The notes beneath the pieces are model-generated. The model made no database searches, had not been told where the DNA came from, and was given only the letters and a program-made list of their open reading frames with translations. From Nocardioides aromaticivorans (lineage in GTDB: Bacteria; Actinomycetota; Actinomycetes; Propionibacteriales; Nocardioidaceae): a DNA stretch of 64,000 nt. Made by a program: the position numbers and the translations under genes. Where the stretch lies: positions 1,984,001 to 2,048,000 of the forward strand of contig NZ_JACBZM010000001.1 in NCBI RefSeq assembly GCF_013408525.1, read 5' to 3'. Numbering within the stretch: position 1 is the stretch's first letter; each line of letters opens with the position of its first letter. This document shows, one piece after another, positions 45,569-54,669 of this stretch.

Positions 45569-46435
45569 TCACTGCCGGTCGAGGACGTCCTTGAGCCTCG
45601 CGGCGAAGGCGGCCGGGTCGTTGCCCGGCGACCACTCGTTGGCGACGAAGCCGCCGTGGTCCCCGGGGAACTCGACCACCTCGACGCCGAGCAGCGCGGC
45701 CAGCGCCTCGCCGGCGCGGCGCGGCATCTCGGTGGTGCTGGCGGCCCCGACGGCCGGCACGATGCGGACGCCGGAGGCACGCAGGGCCTCGACGTCCGGC
45801 TGGTACGCCGGGATCGCCATGTTGTGGCCCAGCAGCGCGTCGTCGCGGCTGCCGTCGTCCTCGGCCGGGAGCCCGAACTGCTCGGGCGACGGCGCCGGTC
45901 GGTCGAGGTAGTCGTCCGGCAGCGGACCCTGCACCATCACGAGCTGGATGAACTTGGCCATCGCGGGTCCCTGGCCGTGCGCGCGGTAGGTCGCCACGAT
46001 GTCGGCGTAGGCCCTCTCGAGCACCTCGCGGTCCTCCAGGATCGCCGACAGCGGCGGCTCGTGCAGCACGACCGTGCCGACCTGCTCCGGGTGGGCGAGC
46101 AGCCAGGGCAGCGCCGCCACCGCCCCACCGCTCGACGCGAAGACGTCGACCGGTCCGAGCCCGGTGGCCTCGACGACGCGGTGCACGTCGTCGCCGTGGA
46201 TCTCGAAGGAGACCTCCCCGTCCTCGTCGAGCTTGCTGCGCTCAGCCATCCGCGGGTCGTAGGTGATGACCGTGCGGTCGTCGAGCAGCGGGACCAGCTG
46301 CTCGAATCCCGAGGCCGACATGGGGGAGCCGAACACCATGACCGGCCGGTGCGGGCCCGGCGCGTCCGGGGTGTGCACGTCGTAGGTCAGGACGGCGCCG
46401 GGGACGGGCAGCTGGTGGGTGGTCGTGGTCGGCAT
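45569..46435 (-). CDS. Alpha/beta hydrolase
   Basis: A 288-residue soluble hydrolase. The central fold shows VMVFGSPMSASGFEQLVPLL, YDPRMAERS, and a nucleophile-elbow-like FASSGGAVAALPWLLAHP (Ser in SSGG). A candidate catalytic His lies near the end (EFPGDHGGFV). GGAG precedes ATG 46435. It is divergent from the PadR gene, which may control it through the palindrome between them. The substrate is unknown. Confidence 0.85.
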   Translation of the reverse strand: MPTTTTHQLPVPGAVLTYDVHTPDAPGPHRPVMVFGSPMSASGFEQLVPLLDDRTVITYDPRMAERSKLDEDGEVSFEIHGDDVHRVVEATGLGPVDVFASSGGAVAALPWLLAHPEQVGTVVLHEPPLSAILEDREVLERAYADIVATYRAHGQGPAMAKFIQLVMVQGPLPDDYLDRPAPSPEQFGLPAEDDGSRDDALLGHNMAIPAYQPDVEALRASGVRIVPAVGAASTTEMPRRAGEALAALLGVEVVEFPGDHGGFVANEWSPGNDPAAFAARLKDVLDRQ

Positions 46436-46565
46436 CGGGGCTCCTTCGCCGGGTGGGGTCGCGGGTCGGACGAGGGGGAGACCGCCGCCGCCGGCCGGAC
46501 TCATCGGAGGCGGCGCGTGCCGTCGTACGGGGGCGGGACACGTGCTGCCCGGCCCCTCGGAAGAC

Positions 46566-46620
46566 ACTCCCGATCCATCGGGAGTTCACGTTCCGCGGAT
46601 ATATCGCTACGATAGATCGC
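46566..46620 (+). promoter_or_regulatory. PadR promoter with 20-bp palindrome
   Basis: ACTCCCGAT-CC-ATCGGGAGT (46566-46585) is a perfect 20-bp palindrome abutting TTCACG (46585-46590), which with 17-bp spacing precedes TACGAT (46608-46613). The transcription start would fall on ATG 46621, so the mRNA is probably leaderless. A second imperfect repeat, ATATATCG-CTA-CGATAGAT (46599-46616), overlaps the -10 and looks like a PadR-type site. Confidence 0.65.
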
Positions 46621-47208
46621 ATGGCACGGCGTGGCGACACCATCGAGCTGGCGGTCCTCGGACTGCTGCACGAGGGACCCATGCACGGCTACGAGCTGCG
46701 CAAGCGGCTCAACCTGATGCTCGGTTGGGGTCGACTGCTGTCCTACGGGTCGCTCTACCCGGCGCTGAAGAAGATGCTCCGCGGCAACCTCATCGAGGAG
46801 ACCGTGCCCTCGGGTCCCCAGACCCGCCGGCAGCGGATCGTCTACAAGGTCACCGACCTGGGCACCGAGGAGTTCTCGCGCCTGATGTCGGAGGTGGGTC
46901 CTGCCGCGTGGGAGGACGACAACTTCGACATCCGGTTCCGGTTCTTCTCGTCCACCGACATGGAGATCCGCCTGCGCGTCCTCGAAGGACGTCGCTCGCG
47001 CCTCCAGGAGCGACTCGACCGCGTCCAGCGCGAGCTCGCGATGACCCAGGCCGAGGCCGACCGGTACGCCGCCGAGCTGCAGCGTCACGGTGTCGAGTCG
47101 GTCGAGCGTGAGGTCCGGTGGCTCTCGGACCTCATCAACGCCGAGCGAAGCGTGCAGGGCCAGGCAGCACCAGCGCCGGAGACGCCGACGTCCCCGACGA
47201 CGTCCTGA
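46621..47208 (+). CDS. PadR-family transcriptional regulator
   Basis: A 195-residue regulator. The winged helix ([53 protein letters not shown]) fills residues about 8-60, and a C-terminal long helix ([23 protein letters not shown]) drives dimerisation. A padR-ino1 pair is conserved in actinobacteria (Rv0047c-Rv0046c in M. tuberculosis), so it probably co-regulates inositol synthesis. Leaderless start at ATG 46621. Confidence 0.93.
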   Translation: MARRGDTIELAVLGLLHEGPMHGYELRKRLNLMLGWGRLLSYGSLYPALKKMLRGNLIEETVPSGPQTRRQRIVYKVTDLGTEEFSRLMSEVGPAAWEDDNFDIRFRFFSSTDMEIRLRVLEGRRSRLQERLDRVQRELAMTQAEADRYAAELQRHGVESVEREVRWLSDLINAERSVQGQAAPAPETPTSPTTS

Positions 47209-47275
47209 TCACCCCACCCCCCGATCAGGCACAGAACATTCACGAGATGTCATGAGTACCAAGGAAGGAAACCCC

Positions 47276-48358
47276 ATGGGTTCGGTTCGAGTAGCGATCG
47301 CGGGCGTGGGCAACTGCGCCACGTCCCTCATCCAGGGCGTGCAGTACTACCGGGACGCCGACGCCACGAGCACCGTTCCGGGGCTCATGCACGTCCAGTT
47401 CGGCGACTACCACGTCGGTGACGTGGAGTTCGTCGCGGCGTTCGACGTCGACGACCTGAAGGTCGGCAAGGACCTCTCCGAGGCCATCAACGCCTCGCAG
47501 AACAACACCATCAAGATCACCGACGTCCCCACCCTGGGTGTCGAGGTGCAGCGCGGCCCGACGCTCGACGGCCTCGGCAAGTACTACAAGGCCACCATCG
47601 ACGAGTCGTCGGCCGAGCCGGTCGACGTCGTCCAGGTCCTCAAGGACGCCCAGGTCGACGTCCTCGTGTCCTACCTCCCGGTGGGCTCCGAGGAGGCCGA
47701 CAAGTTCTACGCCCAGTGCGCGATCGACGCCGGCGTGGCCTTCGTCAACGCCCTCCCCGTCTTCATCGCCTCCGACCCCGAGTGGGCCAAGAAGTTCGAG
47801 GACGCGGGCGTCCCGATCGTCGGTGACGACATCAAGTCGCAGGTCGGCGCCACCATCACCCACCGCGTGATGGCGAAGCTGTTCGAGGACCGCGGCGTGA
47901 CGCTGGACCGCACCTACCAGCTCAACGTCGGCGGCAACATGGACTTCAAGAACATGCTCGAGCGCGAGCGCCTCGAGTCCAAGAAGGTCTCCAAGACCCA
48001 GGCCGTCACGTCGAACCTCACCGGCCCGCTGGCCGACAAGATCGACGACAAGAACGTCCACATCGGCCCGTCCGACTACGTCGCGTGGCTCGACGACCGC
48101 AAGTGGGCCTACGTCCGCCTCGAGGGTCGCGCCTTCGGTGACGTCCCGCTGAACCTCGAGTACAAGCTCGAGGTCTGGGACTCCCCGAACTCGGCCGGCA
48201 TCATCATCGACGCCGTCCGTGCCGCGAAGATCGCCAAGGACCGTGGCGTCGGTGGCCCGATCATCCCGGCGTCGGCGTACCTCATGAAGAGCCCGCCGGT
48301 CCAGATCGAGGACACCGAGGGCCGCGCGCTCCTCGAGAAGTTCATCGCCGGCGAGTGA
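47276..48358 (+). CDS. ino1: Inositol-3-phosphate synthase
   Basis: A 360-residue NAD-dependent synthase that turns glucose-6-phosphate into inositol-3-phosphate, needed for phosphatidylinositol and mycothiol. The NAD-binding [12 protein letters not shown] lies near the N-terminus. The family core is present: [48 protein letters not shown] and [21 protein letters not shown] lies upstream of ATG 47276. It follows padR by 67 bp and ends at a strong terminator. Glucose-6-phosphate from ppgK could feed it. Confidence 0.97.
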   Translation: MGSVRVAIAGVGNCATSLIQGVQYYRDADATSTVPGLMHVQFGDYHVGDVEFVAAFDVDDLKVGKDLSEAINASQNNTIKITDVPTLGVEVQRGPTLDGLGKYYKATIDESSAEPVDVVQVLKDAQVDVLVSYLPVGSEEADKFYAQCAIDAGVAFVNALPVFIASDPEWAKKFEDAGVPIVGDDIKSQVGATITHRVMAKLFEDRGVTLDRTYQLNVGGNMDFKNMLERERLESKKVSKTQAVTSNLTGPLADKIDDKNVHIGPSDYVAWLDDRKWAYVRLEGRAFGDVPLNLEYKLEVWDSPNSAGIIIDAVRAAKIAKDRGVGGPIIPASAYLMKSPPVQIEDTEGRALLEKFIAGE

Positions 48359-48381
48359 CCTCGCGTCGCTGACCAGCAGCA

Positions 48382-48422
48382 CCGCCCCGGTTCGTACGAC
48401 GAACCGGGGCGGACTGCTTTTT
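48382..48422 (+). terminator. Rho-independent terminator after ino1
   Basis: CCGCCCCGGTTCGT (48382-48395) pairs perfectly with ACGAACCGGGGCGG (48399-48412) around loop ACG, a 14-bp stem. A run of five T (48418-48422) follows after five bases. It lies 24 bp past the ino1 stop. Confidence 0.93.
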
Positions 48423-48505
48423 CGGCGCGAGCGCGTCTGCGCCGCCGGGCGGCGAGCAAGCTCGCAGGTGGAGCGGCTCCCGCCGCGCTGCCGCGCAGCC
48501 CCGCG

Positions 48506-49615
48506 TCAGCCCAGGCCGACGTCGAGGCAGCCGATGGTCTCGCTCAGCTGCAGCCGCGACCACACGGCCCGGTGGTCGGAGACGCTCGAGGCGAGGACGA
48601 CGGCCTGCAGCGGCTGCAGGAAGGCGTCGTGCAGGATGAAGTCGATGCGGACCCGCGGGTTCGCGGCAGGGGCGGTGTCGCCCGCGCCCGAGCCGACCGC
48701 CCAGACGTCGCCGAGGCCGGCGCCCCGCAGCGTGCTGACGGCGGTGGAGGAGACCCGGCTGTTCAGGTCGCCGGCGACGACCGTCGGGCGGGCGTCCGCG
48801 CGGACCACCTTGGCCAGCGCGGTCGCCTGCGCGATCCGGGCGCCCTGCGACATGTGGTCGAAGTGGGTCGAGTAGACGCTGACCTCGGTGCCCTCGATGT
48901 CGACGACCGCGTGCACGGCGTGCCGCGGGAACTTCCCGCCGGCCTGGGGGAGCCCGATGATGTCGTGCTCCTTGACCGGGAACCGCGACAGGATCGCGTT
49001 GCCGGTCTCGCCGCTGCCGGTCACCCAGCTCATCCCCAGGGCGTCGGCGATCTGCTGGGCCTGGATCACGTTCCCGGAGCGCCCGCGGTTGTTGTCGACC
49101 TCCTGGAGCAGGACGATGTCCGGCTTCCAGGTGCCGATCTCCTTGATCAGCGTCCCCGCCGCGAGGCCGCCGTGCTTGCGGATGGCGGAGTGGATGTTGA
49201 ACGAGAGCACCGTGAACGGGTGCTCGAGGGTGAGGTCCTTCGGGCAGAGGCTCGACGGGATGTCGAGCGGGGGAGCGCCCAACGAGGAGTTCGCGGAGGG
49301 CTGGAACCCGGAGGACGGTACGTCGGGGACGGTCGTCACCGCGTCGTTCCGGTCCGGCGCCGGGGGCGCGTCGTTGCCGCCCTGCAGCGCGAAGACGATG
49401 CCGAGCACGAGCAGCACGACGACGACCACCGCGACGGTGGCCACCTGGGTGGCCGGGCTGGCGCCCGGCCGCGCCGCGGGCAGCGGCGGCGGCACGGGCT
49501 TCGCCTTCTTCGCGGCCGGCTGCTCGTCCGGCGTCTCGGCGGACTGGTCCCCGGCGGGCTCGGACTCGTCCGGGCCGGGCTCGTCGGGGAGGTCGTCGCT
49601 CACGGGGTCATTCAA
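48506..49615 (-). CDS. Membrane-anchored endonuclease/exonuclease/phosphatase-fold protein
   Basis: A 369-residue protein: acidic disordered head (about 1-40), single helix (VATVAVVVVVLLVLGIVF, about 58-75), then an extracytoplasmic DNase-I-like fold. Motifs include LSFNIHSAI, IVLLQEVDNNRGR (Glu ligand), STHFDHMSQGARIAQ, VVAGDLNSR and SDHRAVW (catalytic Asp-His). It may be a surface nuclease or phosphodiesterase acting on extracellular DNA or lipids. The N-in topology is inferred from the acidic head. It is convergent with ino1. Confidence 0.86.
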   Translation of the reverse strand: MNDPVSDDLPDEPGPDESEPAGDQSAETPDEQPAAKKAKPVPPPLPAARPGASPATQVATVAVVVVVLLVLGIVFALQGGNDAPPAPDRNDAVTTVPDVPSSGFQPSANSSLGAPPLDIPSSLCPKDLTLEHPFTVLSFNIHSAIRKHGGLAAGTLIKEIGTWKPDIVLLQEVDNNRGRSGNVIQAQQIADALGMSWVTGSGETGNAILSRFPVKEHDIIGLPQAGGKFPRHAVHAVVDIEGTEVSVYSTHFDHMSQGARIAQATALAKVVRADARPTVVAGDLNSRVSSTAVSTLRGAGLGDVWAVGSGAGDTAPAANPRVRIDFILHDAFLQPLQAVVLASSVSDHRAVWSRLQLSETIGCLDVGLG

Positions 49616-49672
49616 CCCCGGTCCCCGAACGGCCGCGGCAGGACCCGCGGACCCGGGACCCCCGGGACCCGG

Positions 49673-50155
49673 TCAGGCCTCGGCCTCGGCCTTGATCTTC
49701 TCCAGGGTCTGGCGGATGCCGCGGCGCAGCTCCTCGGTGAAGCCCTTCTGGCCGCCGAGGACGGCCTTGGTCAGCACGAGCGAGACGTTCGAGATGCCCT
49801 GCGGGGTCTCCCGGCGCTCGGTCAGCCGGGTGCCGCCGTCGGCGGTCGGCGCCAGCTCGAAGGACCACACCGTGCGGTTCTCGCGGATCTTGAAGGCGAA
49901 GTCCCCGGTCGCGCCGTCGGCCGGCGGGGTGAACCGGACGACCTTGCCGGCGGTCGGCCAGCGCTTGATGCCCTGCTTGTTGAGGTTCGAGAAGGTCGCG
50001 CCGAGCTTGACCTCGCCGCCCTTGACCGTCGACTTCACCACCTGCGGGCTCCACTTCGACATCCGCGGGATGTCGGTGACCAGTGCCCACACCCGGTCGG
50101 CCGGGGCGGCGATGTCGATGGAGTCCTCGAGCAGCTTCTCGTACGTCTCGGCCAT
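49673..50155 (-). CDS. SRPBCC (START-like) family protein
   Basis: A 160-residue protein with the helix-grip pattern DSIDIAAPADRVWALVTDIPRMSKWSPQVV at the N-terminus, then beta strands (RTVWSFELAPTADGGTRLTERRET) and a C-terminal helix (GFTEELRRGIRQTLEKIKAEAEA). It would bind a hydrophobic ligand such as a polyketide or lipid; stand-alone members are often of unknown function. It is divergent from the propeller gene at 50289. The gap contains an inverted repeat, CTACC-TGCC-GGTAG (50198-50211). Confidence 0.85.
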   Translation of the reverse strand: MAETYEKLLEDSIDIAAPADRVWALVTDIPRMSKWSPQVVKSTVKGGEVKLGATFSNLNKQGIKRWPTAGKVVRFTPPADGATGDFAFKIRENRTVWSFELAPTADGGTRLTERRETPQGISNVSLVLTKAVLGGQKGFTEELRRGIRQTLEKIKAEAEA

Positions 50156-50288
50156 GGTGGAGCCCTTCGGGTGACGGCGGTGTCGGATCCCCGGAACCTA
50201 CCTGCCGGTAGCAGACCGGCGGTACGTGATGCCCGCCACAGCGGCGGCGCGGGGTTTCGGCCGGCCGTGGCGCGGGCACCCGGCAGGG

Positions 50289-52046
50289 ATGGCGGTTCCG
50301 GCACAGCTGCACTCCCAGCTCACCTCCGGCAACCTCACCACCATCACGATGCGGGCGGACGACGTCGACAAGGCGAGGGAGCACGTCCGCACCGCGATCG
50401 ACCTGATCCACCTCGCGCGGGACACCCCCAACTGGGAGAGCATCGACGCCCGCGCCTTGTTCAACATGAGCGCTTGGGCGACCCGCGCCGTGGCCGAGGT
50501 CTGCCACCTGCGCCTCAACCGGGCGAAGGTCTCGCTCGGCATGGCGGGCTCGGCGTACTCGTGGGCGAGCGGCGAGGCCGACCGGATCCACCACCTCTGG
50601 CTGGACTGGGAGAAGACCGCGGTCAAGGGCAGCCTCGCGTGGTTCATCACCTTCCTGCACACGGTGGCGGCGCTCGAGAAGGTCAAGAGCACGTACGGCA
50701 AGCAGCTGGACACCGCGCGCGACTACTTCGAGTACGAGCTGACCGACGACCAGCAGGCGTGGTTCGCCAACGGCCTGGCCCGCACCCTGCTCGACGACCT
50801 GGAGCGGGGTGTGCTGCCGGGGCCGGTCATCCCGGACACCCTCGCCGCCGGCGACGACGACAACGGCTGGACCCCGCAGGGGCTGGGCGTGGATCCCCAG
50901 ACGGGCTACCTGCTCCAGACGTCGTACAACGAGAAGGGACAGGCCGTCCTCACCGTGGTCGACCCGGCGACCGGCGAGATCATCAACACCGTCCGCCTCG
51001 GCGCCGCCGGGGACGCCGGGATCGCCCCCAATCACGCGGGTGGGGTGAGCGTCGACCCCGAGACGGGCACCGTCCACGTGAACTCCTCCAAGGGCGGCGG
51101 ACCGTTCGGCGAGGACCCGCTGGTCTACGAGTACGACCGCAACGACATCCTCGGCCCGGGCGCCCAGGCGCCGGGCAGCACCATCGGCGTCACCGGTCCA
51201 CCACAGGAGATGCCGGAGGGCGCGTACTCCACGTTCCACGACGGCAGGCTCTACGTCGGCACCTTCGACGACGACGACAACGGCGTGCTCAACATCTATG
51301 AGAAGCAGTACGACGCGAAGAGCGGCCGGATGGAGTGGGTCCGGGTCGACGGCCCCTACGAGACGCCGGAGCGCGCGCAGGGCGTCGCGATCCGCGACGG
51401 GAGGATCTACTTCAGCACGTCGCACAAGCGGCACAACGAGGACACCGGACACCAGCCGGGCGACTACAGCAACCCGGGTCGGATCATCGCCTACGACCTG
51501 GCGAACAAGGGCGACGGCGGCGGCTTAGGTGCGCCGGTCGAGACCACGACGCTGCCCACCATGCTCGAGGGGATCGCCCCGCTCGACGACGGGATCTACG
51601 GCACCTACGAGAGCGGGTCGGAGGGCTACTCGACGCCGAAGGGCGGCTCCGCGGACTCGCTGTGGCCGAGCCTGTTCTACTCGCGCTCGTCGTACGCCGG
51701 CAGCGAGCTGCACAGCGAGTACGAGTCCATGAACAAGGCCGGCCAGCACCTCAAGGAGGCGCAGGACGCCTTCGACGTGTGCGAGACCGAGATCCACGGC
51801 CTGGGCCTGCCGGCGAGCAGCCTGGGCGACGTACCGCAGCCGCACACCTATGCCACCGGGGTCGTCACCTTCTTCGACGAGACCGCCCGCTGGCTGGACG
51901 CTGGCAAGCTGGCCTCGGGGGTGACCGCGCGGGGCGTCATCGAGAGCGCGATCGAGTACGAGCACTCCGACCAGCTCTCCGCCCTCGGGTCCGCCTTCCT
52001 GCAGGCCCGGCTGGGCGCCTTCGTCGACAAGGACTGGAAGCAGTGA
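50289..52046 (+). CDS. Helical / beta-propeller / helical protein, possibly type VII-related
   Basis: A 585-residue protein without signal peptide. I do not recognise the family. Residues about 1-175 are helical with several Trp and Leu (RADDVDKAREHVRTAIDLIHLARDTPNW). About 180-445 form a beta-propeller (VVDPATGEIINTVRLG; GRLYVGTFDDDDNGVLNIYEKQ). About 470-585 are helical again (HSEYESMNKAGQHLKEAQDAFDVCE). A YEHSD segment near the C-terminus fits the YxxxD/E type VII export motif. The helical flanks recall WXG100/LXG substrates, but this is inference. ATG 50289 is chosen; 50226 is possible. Confidence 0.7.
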   Translation: MAVPAQLHSQLTSGNLTTITMRADDVDKAREHVRTAIDLIHLARDTPNWESIDARALFNMSAWATRAVAEVCHLRLNRAKVSLGMAGSAYSWASGEADRIHHLWLDWEKTAVKGSLAWFITFLHTVAALEKVKSTYGKQLDTARDYFEYELTDDQQAWFANGLARTLLDDLERGVLPGPVIPDTLAAGDDDNGWTPQGLGVDPQTGYLLQTSYNEKGQAVLTVVDPATGEIINTVRLGAAGDAGIAPNHAGGVSVDPETGTVHVNSSKGGGPFGEDPLVYEYDRNDILGPGAQAPGSTIGVTGPPQEMPEGAYSTFHDGRLYVGTFDDDDNGVLNIYEKQYDAKSGRMEWVRVDGPYETPERAQGVAIRDGRIYFSTSHKRHNEDTGHQPGDYSNPGRIIAYDLANKGDGGGLGAPVETTTLPTMLEGIAPLDDGIYGTYESGSEGYSTPKGGSADSLWPSLFYSRSSYAGSELHSEYESMNKAGQHLKEAQDAFDVCETEIHGLGLPASSLGDVPQPHTYATGVVTFFDETARWLDAGKLASGVTARGVIESAIEYEHSDQLSALGSAFLQARLGAFVDKDWKQ

Positions 52047-53086
52047 CCACGCACCGCACCGTGCTGCCCGCGCTCGCGCTCCTCCTCGTCCCCGCGCTCG
52101 CGGCCTGCGGCGACGACCCGGCACCGGAGGCCGGCAGCGGCTGGCCCGCTGCGGAGGGCACCGTGGAGGCGCGTGGCCTGGTCTGGGCCGCCGGCCCCAC
52201 GATCCACCTCGGCGACGGCACCCCCCTCGACGCCGGCGACCCGGTGCGCGCCTTCGTCGTCGGGGAGGGCGGGGCGTATGTCGTACCGGACACGCGCTCC
52301 GACGACGAGACCTGGCCCGAGCTGGTCCGGGTGGACGGGCAGGGACGCCAGGGCCTCGGGGTGCACGCGGAGCCCGACAGCCTCTCGCTCTCGCCGGACC
52401 GACGGTACCTCGCGTTCCTCGACCACGGCGGGGAGCGCGACGCCTACGACACCCCGCTCGCCGAGGCGGTCGTCGTCGACCTGCGGACCGGGCGCGAGGT
52501 CCACCGCAGCGCCGAGGGCATGGGCGATCCCGCCACCGACGACCTGGCCGACCTCTACGAGGACGCACCTCCCGCCGTCCTCGGCGTCAGCGCCGACCAC
52601 GCCTACTTCCTCACCCCCGGTGAGGTGGTCGCGGTCGAGCTCGCGTCCGGCGAGGCCGAGGTCGTCAGCGACGCGAACAGCGGCTACGACGACCAGCCCT
52701 GGTACGCCGCCCTCTCCTCCGAGCCGGAGCTGACCAGCCCCGGCGGGGCGTGGACGATCCGGCAGCCGCCGCGCGGTGCTCCCCAGCTGGTGCCCGCGGC
52801 GGGCGGCGCGCCGGTCACCACCCGGCTCACCGCGGCAGACCTCGGCGTCGACCCGCTCGAGCCGCAGCCACGCGACCTCGGCTGGAGGCTCGACTCCTGG
52901 CTCGACGACGCCACGGCCGCCGGCATCGCCACCGTCAGCGCCTCGCTCGACGGCGCGCAGACCTTCCCGTTGGTCACCTGCACGGTGCCGGACGGTGCCT
53001 GCCGCGTCGTCCCGGGGACCGAGGACGGCGCGATCCTGCCGGAGTCGCGCGCCGGCGGGGCCGTGGTGCCGACGCCGCTTCCCTGA
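52043..53086 (+). CDS. Propeller-type lipoprotein coupled to the preceding gene
   Basis: A 347-residue lipoprotein from GTG 52043, overlapping the preceding stop (GTGA). The signal peptide ends PALAAC (Cys22). The mature part contains TolB/WD-like beta strands (SLSLSPDRRYLAFLDHGG; ADHAYFLTPGEVVAVELASGEAEVVSD), so is probably a short propeller. Translation coupling to the propeller protein suggests the two act together at the cell surface. No catalytic motif is seen. Confidence 0.78.
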   Translation: MTTHRTVLPALALLLVPALAACGDDPAPEAGSGWPAAEGTVEARGLVWAAGPTIHLGDGTPLDAGDPVRAFVVGEGGAYVVPDTRSDDETWPELVRVDGQGRQGLGVHAEPDSLSLSPDRRYLAFLDHGGERDAYDTPLAEAVVVDLRTGREVHRSAEGMGDPATDDLADLYEDAPPAVLGVSADHAYFLTPGEVVAVELASGEAEVVSDANSGYDDQPWYAALSSEPELTSPGGAWTIRQPPRGAPQLVPAAGGAPVTTRLTAADLGVDPLEPQPRDLGWRLDSWLDDATAAGIATVSASLDGAQTFPLVTCTVPDGACRVVPGTEDGAILPESRAGGAVVPTPLP

Positions 53087-53094
53087 CCCGCGCC

Positions 53095-54579
53095 TCAGCG
53101 GCTCGCCCACCACTCCTTCAGCGCGGCGGTGGCGTCCTCCTCGGACATCGGCCCGTTGTCGAGGCGCAGCTCCAGCAGGAACTGGTAGGCCTGCCCGACC
53201 TCACGGCCCGGGGGGATCCCGAGGATCTCCATGATCTGGTTGCCGTCGAGGTCCGGCCGGATCGAGGCGAGCTCCTCCTCGGCGGAGAGCCGGTCGATGC
53301 GGGCCTCGAGGTCGTCGTACGTGCGGCGCAGGCGCTCCGCCTTCTTGCGGTTGCGCGTGGTGCAGTCGGCGCGGGTGAGCACGTGGAGGCGCTCGAGCTG
53401 GTCACCCGCGTCGCGGACGTAGCGGCGGACCGCGGAGTCGGTCCACTCGCCCGAGCCGTAGCCGTGGAAGCGGAGGTGGAGCTCCACGAGGTCGCTGACG
53501 GCGTCGATCTCGTCGTTGCTGAACTTCAGCGCCTTCATCCGCTTGCGGGTGAGCTTGGCGCCGACCACGTCGTGGTGGTGGAAGGTGACCGTGCCGTCGT
53601 CGACGAAGCGGCGGGTCCGCGGCTTGCCGACGTCGTGCATGAGCGCGGCGAAGCGGGACACGAAGTCCGGGCCGGGCGCGATGTCGCCCCGCTCGGCCAG
53701 GCGGGGCTCGAGGTCGATCGCCTGCTCGAGCACGGTCAGGGTGTGCTCGTAGACGTCCTTGTGGCGGTGGTGCTCGTCGCGCTCGAGCTTCAGCGCCGGC
53801 AGCTCCGGCAGCACCCGGTCGGCGAGGCCGGTCTCGACGAGCAGGCTCAGGCCCAGCCGGGGGTGCGGCGCGCAGATCAGCTTCACCAGCTCGTCGCGCA
53901 CCCGCTCGGCGGAGATGATCTGGATCCGGTCGGCCATCTCGGTCATCGCGCGTACGACGGACGGGTCGACCGAGAAGCCGAGCTGGGCCGCGAAGCGGGC
54001 GGCCCGCATCATCCGCAGCGGGTCGTCGGAGAACGACTGCTCGGGGGTGCCCGGCGTGCGGATCACACGGTGCGCGAGGTCGATCAGGCCGCCGTACGGG
54101 TCCTCGAGCTCGCGGCCGGGCAGGCGCACCGCCATGGCGTTGACGGTGAAGTCGCGGCGGCCGAGGTCGCCGGCGAGGCTGTCGCCGTACTGCACCTCGG
54201 GCTTGCGGCTGTCGGGGTCGTAGGCCTCGGAGCGGTAGGTCGTGACCTCGACGACCCAGTCGCCCTTGCGGCAGCCGATGGTGCCGAAGTCGCGGCCCAT
54301 GTCCCACCAGGCGTCACCCCAGGCACGCAGCAGCTTGTCCATCTGCTCCGGCCGTGCGGAGGTGGTGAAGTCGAGGTCGTTGGAGCGACGGCCGAGCATC
54401 GCGTCGCGGACCGGGCCACCGACAAGGGCGAGCTCGTGGCCGGCCTCGGTGAACAGCGCTCCGAGCTCGTCGATGACCGGTCCGATGCGGTCCAGCTCGG
54501 CGTCGACAGCGGCCTGCACGTCGACCAGGCGCAGGGGCGCGCCGGGCGCTGGCGAGGCGGGGCGGTCGGCGTCGGTCAC
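53095..54579 (-). CDS. pcnA: CCA tRNA nucleotidyltransferase / poly(A) polymerase family
   Basis: A 494-residue nucleotidyltransferase. The class II head has GGPVRDAMLGR and the catalytic NDLDFTT with DLGRRDFTVNAMAV (DxD carboxylates), then the neck (SFSDDPLRMMRAARFAAQLGF). An HD domain follows (HTLTVLEQAI; FAALMHDVGKP; FHHHDVVGAKLTRKRM). The pcnA position before the DUF6049-murJ group is conserved in actinobacteria. GTG 54579 is chosen with TAGACT 8 nt upstream. The open frame further upstream is antisense to the next gene and is not coding. Confidence 0.95.
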   Translation of the reverse strand: MTDADRPASPAPGAPLRLVDVQAAVDAELDRIGPVIDELGALFTEAGHELALVGGPVRDAMLGRRSNDLDFTTSARPEQMDKLLRAWGDAWWDMGRDFGTIGCRKGDWVVEVTTYRSEAYDPDSRKPEVQYGDSLAGDLGRRDFTVNAMAVRLPGRELEDPYGGLIDLAHRVIRTPGTPEQSFSDDPLRMMRAARFAAQLGFSVDPSVVRAMTEMADRIQIISAERVRDELVKLICAPHPRLGLSLLVETGLADRVLPELPALKLERDEHHRHKDVYEHTLTVLEQAIDLEPRLAERGDIAPGPDFVSRFAALMHDVGKPRTRRFVDDGTVTFHHHDVVGAKLTRKRMKALKFSNDEIDAVSDLVELHLRFHGYGSGEWTDSAVRRYVRDAGDQLERLHVLTRADCTTRNRKKAERLRRTYDDLEARIDRLSAEEELASIRPDLDGNQIMEILGIPPGREVGQAYQFLLELRLDNGPMSEEDATAALKEWWASR

Positions 54580-54669
54580 GGGTGGGGAGTCTATGAGCCG
54601 GACGCTGCTGGGACCGAACGGGGACGTGGGGTCCCCGAGCCGCACAGGGCACCCCACTACCCTCGGGAC
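54580..54669. promoter_or_regulatory. Divergent pcnA / DUF6049 promoter region
   Basis: The 90-bp gap holds TAGACT 8 nt before the pcnA GTG (minus) and TACCCT 6 nt before the DUF6049 GTG 54670 (plus). Both fit the leaderless pattern of this chromosome. No clear regulator site is seen. Confidence 0.5.
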
